Below are positions 58,313 to 64,000 of a stretch of 64,000 nucleotides of DNA, in pieces; the first letter of the stretch is position 1; each line of letters begins with the position of its first letter. This DNA is from Hemerocallis citrina (lineage: Eukaryota; Streptophyta; Magnoliopsida; Asparagales; Asphodelaceae). The notes under the pieces were generated by a model. It ran no database searches. It was not told the origin of the DNA and worked only from the letters and a program-made list of their open reading frames with translations. The position numbers and the translations under genes were made by a program. The stretch lies in the NCBI GenBank assembly GCA_017893485.1, contig CM030360.1, positions 9,474,597 to 9,538,596 of the forward strand, in the 5' to 3' direction.

Positions 58313-58694
58313 CCACGATGGCATTGCTTAATTGGTAGGCCTTTGAGACCTTCTTGAAATGACTGATAGTACGCCCAAATCGGAGCTCTACAGTGCCGGC
58401 AAATTGTGTTACACCGCGGCAACGCATGAAACACTTGAACATATTGGTTTGGAGTTTGAAACCACCGTTCGAATTCTCCCCACAATGGATCAAGTCACAA
58501 ACAAAAAGTATGAGGGGAGACATACAGAACTCAACATCTCACAAAAGATAAGCAAACAAGTATGACACTTCAACTCAAAAAGTTTCCAAATTTCTAATGC
58601 ATTCAAGTTGGAAGACACAACAAGCGATGGCCAGTCCGTTATTAGGCAATACAAAATACATCATAGTAAATGCTAAAGGGAAAAAGCTCCTGGA

Positions 58695-60566
58695 TCACGG
58701 CTCCTCATCCGATGAAGCTAAAGGGGTGGGAACTTCAGCTGCTCCGTCCCTCTCCCCTTCACCTGACGAGTCATCCTTGTCGCATTCCTCCACTACCGGC
58801 TCCATTCCGGGAAGAAGCTCTGGGCGATACCCCTTCCCATTAAAGCCGGGATTGCGTTCTACCACATCAGCAATGGCCTTAGCATACGACTGATCCATCA
58901 CCTCATTAAGGTGAACCAACGCCTTTGCCTCTGCGTCTGCTACCGCCTCTTCCAGATCCTTCGCAGAATGCTCCCTCCACCTCTTCCCCTCCACCTCAAA
59001 GTCAACCAAGATGGCAACTTTCTCATTCATCACCACCTCCAACTCCAGAATGACCTTCTTCCTAAGTCAATCTGCCCTAGCAGCCTCATTCTTCCACTCC
59101 TCCTCGTCCTGTATCAGCTTCATCAAATTTTTGGTCCGACAAGCAGCCTGCAAAGAAACCTAGTGACTTAGAAAAGTTTGAGACCAAAGGAGAAATCTAA
59201 GGCTGAATTTAAAAACTGGGAGATATACAACTCACCGAAACGACACATCAGGAAAGCTCCATGATGGAGCCGTCGATCGTCTCTTTCGCTAGAGCCTTTT
59301 GATCCTGAGGAGGGGTAGGGAGGGGGGAGATTCTAAACCATGTCAAGGCACTTCACAGAGTTCCCTAAGATAGCATCGCATCGTTTCAATCCCCAATTCG
59401 GGGCATATACCTTCTTTTCCTCAGAAGTAAAGATGGCATCGACTGTGGCGGTAAGCAGGGCATGCTGAAGCGCCAAGAGGACGTCTAAACCGGAACCCTA
59501 CTCAGCAGGGCTCACAGACACATCTGTGAATGCCGGCTCCACTCCCTTCGGTGCGGATGCAGAAGAGACCCTAGCAGATTTTGGAATCTTGGGATGACCA
59601 GCTCTCCCTTTTCTCTTCCGATTATCTGAGCCCTTGGATTGCAAAAAGACCCAATTCGTAAGGAGATCCCTAAAGTCCATGCTACTTACACACCCAAAAC
59701 AAAAAAAAAAGAAAAAAAGTGAAGACAAGAAATTTGGAAATTTGGAAAGCAAGAAAGTGTTGGAACGAAAATGGAAAATGCAGATAATAAAAAGGTCATA
59801 CTAGGATCCATCGGGCTCAATCCTCTCGAGCGAAGGTCTTCCTCCAATACATCCTGCCACTTCATCTCACCACCTAAAATGAGAGAATTACTCACCTTCT
59901 CCTCCTCCTCCATCAACTCTGGTTCGACAGTCAACATCTTCTACACCGAACTCCCCTACCTAGTAGGGAACCCCGACGGTTTGGATCTTCGGACAATAAA
60001 ATACTTGCATTTTCAGTTCTTGACGGAATTTGGAACAGTGATCCCCTCTTTTGGGGTGGGGGAGACATAGTACCAGTTGTCGCATGCTCGTTGTCTGTGG
60101 AGCCTAAAATATCTCTGTCACAACCGAAGATCGGCTTGGCATTAACCTCATGAAACCTCAGAATAAATCCTGTGAGATGCTTCCAGAAGTTATACGCAAA
60201 GTGAATCGAACTCAAGTCATACCAGTTAAGCACCATTATCATAAACGGGTGCATCAGCAAGCGCAACCCTCTAAGGAAAGCATCGAGAGAGAATACACAA
60301 TACTCGCCCAATATCCGGGAGAATTCCCTAACCCTAAGACCGGGAAAGAGCAACTTGTACTCATGAGGAATCCTAAAACAACTCTTGATGGTCAGGATGT
60401 CCTCCCTCACAAGAATGGTCCTCACATGATCATTTTCAATCGGGTAATTGTTGGGTTCCTCGCCTGTAGCCCCATAGTGAATCAAGCCTGACACATCCTC
60501 TGGGTACTGACGACTAGTAATGGAACAAGAGGAGGGTGAAACCGCGAAAGGGAACACCCCCATCAT
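58695..60566 (-). pseudogene. R1 antisense gene (putative gypsy-type transposon protein)
   Basis: On the minus strand 60566-59931 reads MMGVFPFAVSPSSCSITSRQ, then IPHEYKLLFPGLRV and SLDAFLRGLRLLMHPFMIMVL, resembling the plant 'putative gypsy type transposon' family (PF04195). An exon at 59937-59800 (VEPELMEEEEKVSNSL) is followed by a likely intron (59798-59690) and a basic exon (KGSDNRKRKGRAGHPKIPK). The last frame, 59042-58695, is a coiled-coil-like tail (DLEEAVADAEAKALVHLNEV) ending in an acidic stretch. Some Tat elements such as Grande and RIRE2 are known to carry an antisense gene between integrase and 3' LTR; its role is unknown. Exon borders are approximate and stops suggest decay. Confidence 0.65.
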
Positions 60567-60705
60567 CTCTCGTCTAATCGATATCCTTTACAATGATAGA
60601 AGAGCCGACGACCCCTTTCCCCTTACGAGGATGAGAGACGGTAAACATTACTTGACCATTGAGATGAGGGAAGGCGGAAAGATACAGCGCAAATCAAGCT
60701 CTTGA

Positions 60706-61764
60706 AGAAGAAAGTAGCCTCTTGGAAGTGGGAACAATGAATGGTGGAGTGATGAGCAAAGAATGAAGGAGTTCTGAATTTATGGGAGGCAAAACAGCGG
60801 CAAAAATGTGTTCAAAATGTGTAAAATACGCCAAAACACATAAAAATATGCGGTATGTACATAAAAAGAAGTAATTAAAAGTTACGTGCATAGCGCGTCA
60901 AACAAGAAAGAGGGGAGAAAGAGGCAGCGAAGCTGGGCCCCAAATGCAGCAACGACTCCAGACGTGCCACGTGCGCCCACAACAACGATGCGGGCCCCAT
61001 GGCGCACCTGCATGCACCACGTGCGCCTGCTGCAGCGCAAAGCCACATGGCTCGTGGGCCCCACCCTGCTACCCGGTGCGAAACCAAAGAGGGTGCAAAC
61101 CGGGTAGGGTGTTAGCTTCAAGAGATCTTGACCGTTGGATCTCCCTAAAATCCGCGCTCCGAGTGATTGATGATCCGAATTAATTCAGGTATTATTTATT
61201 ACTTAAATTTTTTATTTCTTAAATATAAATCTCTAAAAAATAATTAAAAATCTAAAAATTATTTCAAAAATCTGGGAAAAAATTAAATTCTGAAAAATAA
61301 TTAAAAATTCAGAATATTATTTTTAATATTTTGAAAAATAATTATTATTTTAGAAAAATTAATTTAAAAATCTGAAAATTGCTTTAAAAATCAGGAAATT
61401 TATTTCAAAATTTCGAAAAATAATTAATAATTCAGAATATTATTTTTAAAATTTTGAAAAACAAAATAATTATCATTTTAGAAAAAAAAAATTAAAATTC
61501 CAAAAATTAATTTATAATTCAGATTAATTAATTAAGGATTCCAAAAAAGTTATTAAATTTTTTGGAAAAATCCAGAAAATTCAGGAAAAATCATTAAAAA
61601 CCAGAAAATTATAAAAATAATTCTGGATGCTCTATGAAGTAAAAAAAAATGCCGTTACACCCAGAGCAAGATTCAAACGTCGCTGAAGGATCTGATAAGT
61701 TCTCTTAACCATTAAACACAGGCGAACTACTCCTCAAAGGCCGTGAAACTCAGTTTTCGAGTAT
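60706..61764. other. R1 3' untranslated region
   Basis: 60706-61190 is GC-rich around 60900-61110 and may hold the promoter of the antisense gene. 61191-61620 is very AT-rich and built of degenerate repeats (ATTCAGAATATTATTTTT at about 61307 and 61430). 61655-61740 holds a TTCAAACGTCGC...TTAACCATTAAACAC stretch whose inverse is weakly tRNA-like. No coding signal that I trust. Confidence 0.5.
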
Positions 61765-61779
61765 GGGGGGAGGGGGGGG
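61765..61779 (+). other. R1 polypurine tract
   Basis: GGGGGGAGGGGGGGG sits a few bases before the right LTR, as expected for the plus-strand primer of a plus-oriented gypsy element. Confidence 0.85.
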
Positions 61780-61783
61780 CTTG

Positions 61784-62374
61784 TGATATGGGTAAAAATA
61801 AAAAATAAATTGGGACCGTCTAAATCGGGTACGGATTTTAAAGCTCTCAAGGGTAAAACGATAATTTCAGCAGACACAGGCCCGACAATATAAGCTGGGC
61901 TGTTTTCAAGCCCAGTGATCCAATCCAGCCTATAATAGGGACTGTTACAACAGTTCTATCACAAAGAAGTCCGAATTCATCGAACCTAGTTTAAGCCTCC
62001 TATTCCTATGGGGCAACTGCTTCTATCCACCCATGCACAAGAGAGAGTTTGAAAACTTTATCCTTTCATCAAGAGAAGTACAGACTTGATCTCTTGATAT
62101 GGATGGCATAACCAACTCTATTCAACCACCGGAAAGTAAAAATAGATGAATATCTTGAAACTGGCCCCCCTCGGTGACTATATATACCTCGAGACCTCCT
62201 CAAAAGCGATGTAACTGCAAACTCTGCTCTCAAAACCCACCGTAACTTTGAGTTTCTGACTTGGGTGTCGGAGGGTCTGTCACTGGGGCCACCCCCGGTG
62301 TTTCAAACTTGTTTTGCATGTCCAAGGGAGCGATAACAGCCGTTCTCAAAGATCAGATCTCGGAGTCAATAGCA
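61784..62374 (+). repeat. R1 right (3') LTR
   Basis: Begins TGATATGGGTAAAAATA and ends ...CAATAGCA, 591 bp against 593 for the left LTR, with the same TATATATA box and CACTGGGGCC region. The 46 bases after it (GTTGGCGGTCAAAATTGG...) still match the sequence after the left LTR, then stop at the start of R2. Confidence 0.86.
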
Positions 62375-62420
62375 GTTGGCGGTCAAAATTGGCGAATAGT
62401 GAAGATTCGATCTTTACTGT

Positions 62421-63146
62421 TGAGGTAGGATAAAAATGGCCTGGGGCCCAGGATGGCTCTCGCTCCAAGTCAAGCCGGCTCGGCCCCGGACCACCACAGG
62501 CTCGGTGCCGAGCAGTAAGTTCACCACCACGAACCCCCCCTGTTCCGACGGCCCGTCACGACCCTCGGTCTTCGACCCTCGGCGGTCCCACAGGCCCTCC
62601 ACTCAGCCGGGTAAGGAAGGGGGATGACCTGGTGCAACCTAGGCCCTCTGATCCTCCCAGAAACACAGGGCCCCTACGATCTGCCATGTCAGCCCCAAAG
62701 CCACTTGGGGCCCTTGCCATGTCAGCCCTAAACCGCTCTGGGCACTGCCACGTGTGCCCTAAACCACCTGGGCCTCTTGCCACGTCAGGCCCACGGGCTT
62801 TCGGGTCCAGACCCGGCCCCCAAGCGGATCCAAACCCGGTTGGGTTATCTATAAATACCAGACCCTCACCCACCTTCCAAGGTAATCAATCTTTCTTCCA
62901 CAAAATCCTAGTTACTGCTACTCTCTCACAGAGACTAACTAGATCGTCGGAGGGTCTGCCACCGGAATAAACCCCGGTGTTCCTAGACCGTCTGCAGGTA
63001 CACAAGGCGAGGCAACCTGAGCTGCTCCTCCAGTGCCGAGGCAAGCCTACAGCTTACCGTCCGCTATCGAATCCTTCCCCTCTTACAAATTGAGTCCGAA
63101 CTCACACCTGGTGCATCCACACTCTATCCAAAAATAAACCGCATCA
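62421..63146 (+). repeat. R2 5' LTR
   Basis: Begins TGAGGTAGGATAAAAATGG and ends CCGCATCA before the PBS. TATAAATACC lies at 62850. TCGGAGGGTCTGCCACCGG near 62947 is shared with the R1 LTR. No second LTR in the window, so the start is set by the TG and by the end of R1 similarity. Confidence 0.75.
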
Positions 63147-63148
63147 GG

Positions 63149-63170
63149 TTGGCGCCGTCTGTGGGAACTT
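63149..63170 (+). other. R2 primer binding site
   Basis: TTGGCGCCGTCTGTGGGAAC directly after the LTR is a PBS form typical of Tat-type plant gypsy elements. I do not assign the tRNA. Confidence 0.85.
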
Positions 63171-63236
63171 TATTTATCAGGTAAGGACAACAGTCCGAGC
63201 CTCGCCACCGACACTCTCCCTCCGGTCCACTTTCCC

Positions 63237-64000
63237 ATGCCTCCCAGGGCCCGGAGGTCAGCTTCTTCCGCCCGCCGTAACGGGCCTCCTAACCAGGATG
63301 CCCTCGCGGGAGCGCAAGGATCAAATAATCCGGGGGTGAACCTCGGACCCCAGTAAGGCGAACCTCACGTCGAGCAACCCGACCTTCGTCGGGTCATTAT
63401 GAACCGAAGGGCTAGTCAGGCCAGGGGAGGGACCGCTTCCAACTCGGCCCCGAACCATTCCAGGCCGTCGGCACTCAGCCGCATCGGCCGAATTCCTACG
63501 CCCTGACCCGACCCTTCCGACCACGGCGTGGTCACAAGGGCTGAGTTCCGAAGCTTTCGGGAGGAAATCATGGAGGCGCTTCACGGAGCGCCAAGGTCCG
63601 CAACGCTCGACCGACCCCGTCAAATGAGCGAAGGAAGGAGCTACACTCACGCGCCGCCTCCTCCACCGGAGCGCGTAGACCAGGTACTCCGTCGCCTCAC
63701 TGAGATGGAGAATCGCCTCGAGCGCATCAGCGACGGGAATCCAAACCCCGTCCTAGGCCGAGCGCCTTCCCGGCCGCCATTCTCCGTCAACATTTTAGAA
63801 GCGGAGATCCCCCGGAACTTCCGGCCTCCGCAATTCGAGACTTACAACGGCGAGGGTGATCCAGCTGATCACATGGAGGGCTTCAAGACCCTCATGATGA
63901 TTCACAGCGCTTCGGATCCCCTGCTGTGCCGAGCCTTCCCGGCTACCCTCCGGGGCCCGACCAGGGAATGGTTCTCCAAACTCTCCCCAGGCTCAATCTT
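63237..64000 (+). pseudogene. R2 gag, 5' part
   Basis: Starts MPPRARRSASSARRNGPP. Codon 40 is TAA (63354) and codon 90 is TGA (63504); otherwise the same frame stays open to the end of the window. It includes VVTRAEFRSFREEIMEAL and the gag core FRPPQFETYNGEGDPADHM, FKTLMMIHSASDPLL, TREWFSKL. The two stops may be mutations or lie in a leader before a downstream start. The reverse-strand frame at 63321-63650 is a shadow. Confidence 0.82.

Larger units (their letters stand above)
17693..62374 (+). mobile_element. R1: Tat-type Ty3/gypsy retrotransposon expanded by nesting
   Basis: Two LTRs of 593 and 591 bp (17693-18285, 61784-62374) in the same orientation flank, in plus-strand order, gag, protease, RT, RNase H, a second archaeal-type RNase H and integrase, then an antisense gene and a G-rich polypurine tract. 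The second RNase H and the antisense gene point to the Tat lineage. Two insertions split the coding region: A (19720-47588) in gag and E (49489-55196) in RT. Without them R1 is about 11.1 kb. Its frames have many stops, so it cannot move by itself. The sequence after the right LTR resembles that after the left one, so the right LTR may also be the 5' LTR of a tandem copy. Confidence 0.88.
62421..64000 (+). mobile_element. R2: second Tat-like gypsy element, 5' end only
   Basis: A GC-rich LTR, PBS and gag start are seen; the rest lies outside the window. Its left boundary abuts the R1-like sequence at 62420, so it may have inserted there; without its right end no TSD can be checked. It differs strongly in GC content from R1, though the gag proteins are alike. 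Confidence 0.8.

Noticed and set aside
60875..61183. Overlapping frames on both strands
   Set aside because: They arise from a short GC-rich stretch; no frame is favoured and none has a known domain.
61655..61740. A further tRNA-like module before the R1 polypurine tract
   Set aside because: The B-box match is poor and there is no second copy to compare.

Overview
The window is nuclear DNA of a flowering plant and consists almost entirely of transposable elements. The signs are intron-bearing CACTA transposase genes, Ty3/gypsy elements of the chromovirus and Tat types, non-autonomous Helitrons, a LINE remnant and a fragment of the plastid trnA-UGC locus. I see no intact host gene; the only host-like coding sequence consists of captured exon fragments inside a transposon. 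I cannot name the species.

Layout. (1) 1-1580: AT-rich DNA with a 445-bp Helitron and a fold-back MITE, both set in one TA microsatellite. (2) 1581-15080: a complete 13.5-kb CACTA (En/Spm) element with CACTACAAAAGA ends and an ACA target duplication. It carries an almost complete five-exon TNP2-type transposase broken by one in-frame TGA, a second small gene, and two direct arrays of a ~315-bp repeat. (3) 15081-17692: a decayed LINE and an organelle-derived trnA fragment. (4) 17693-62374: a Tat-type gypsy element (called R1 here) stretched to 44.7 kb by nested insertions. (5) 62421-64000: the 5' end of a second, GC-rich Tat-like element (R2) that runs off the window.

Nesting, proven by target-site duplications. 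R1 gag is split by chromovirus A (19720-47588, minus strand, TSD ATCCC). A's protease/RT region is split by LTR C (24601-33151, TSD GACAA), which is itself split by a second CACTA element (26899-32183, TSD ATA). A's 5' LTR is split by LTR D (35652-44747, TSD CATCC). D carries LTR B (39276-44320, TSD CTCTT) and a Helitron, and B carries an unrelated solo LTR, F (42429-44204, TSD GTAAA). R1 pol is split by LTR E (49489-55196, TSD TCAAT/TCAGT), which carries a Harbinger-type MITE (54318-55079, TSD TTA). The deepest stack is R1 > A > D > B > F.

Function. R1 and A are visibly dead: stops and frameshifts, plus changed active-site residues in R1 protease, A reverse transcriptase and A integrase. The first CACTA element is closest to functional. 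The second CACTA element has no recognisable transposase but shares the terminal CACTA and the subterminal ACCGGCGTTT palindromes. It carries three terminal exons of a HAL2/SAL1-like nucleotidase and another exon-like fragment, so it looks like a gene-capturing element that depends on a related transposase. R1 also has the antisense gene typical of some Tat elements. The most unusual pattern is a pair of tRNA-like modules at the same place in every full-length LTR of the A/B/C/D family.
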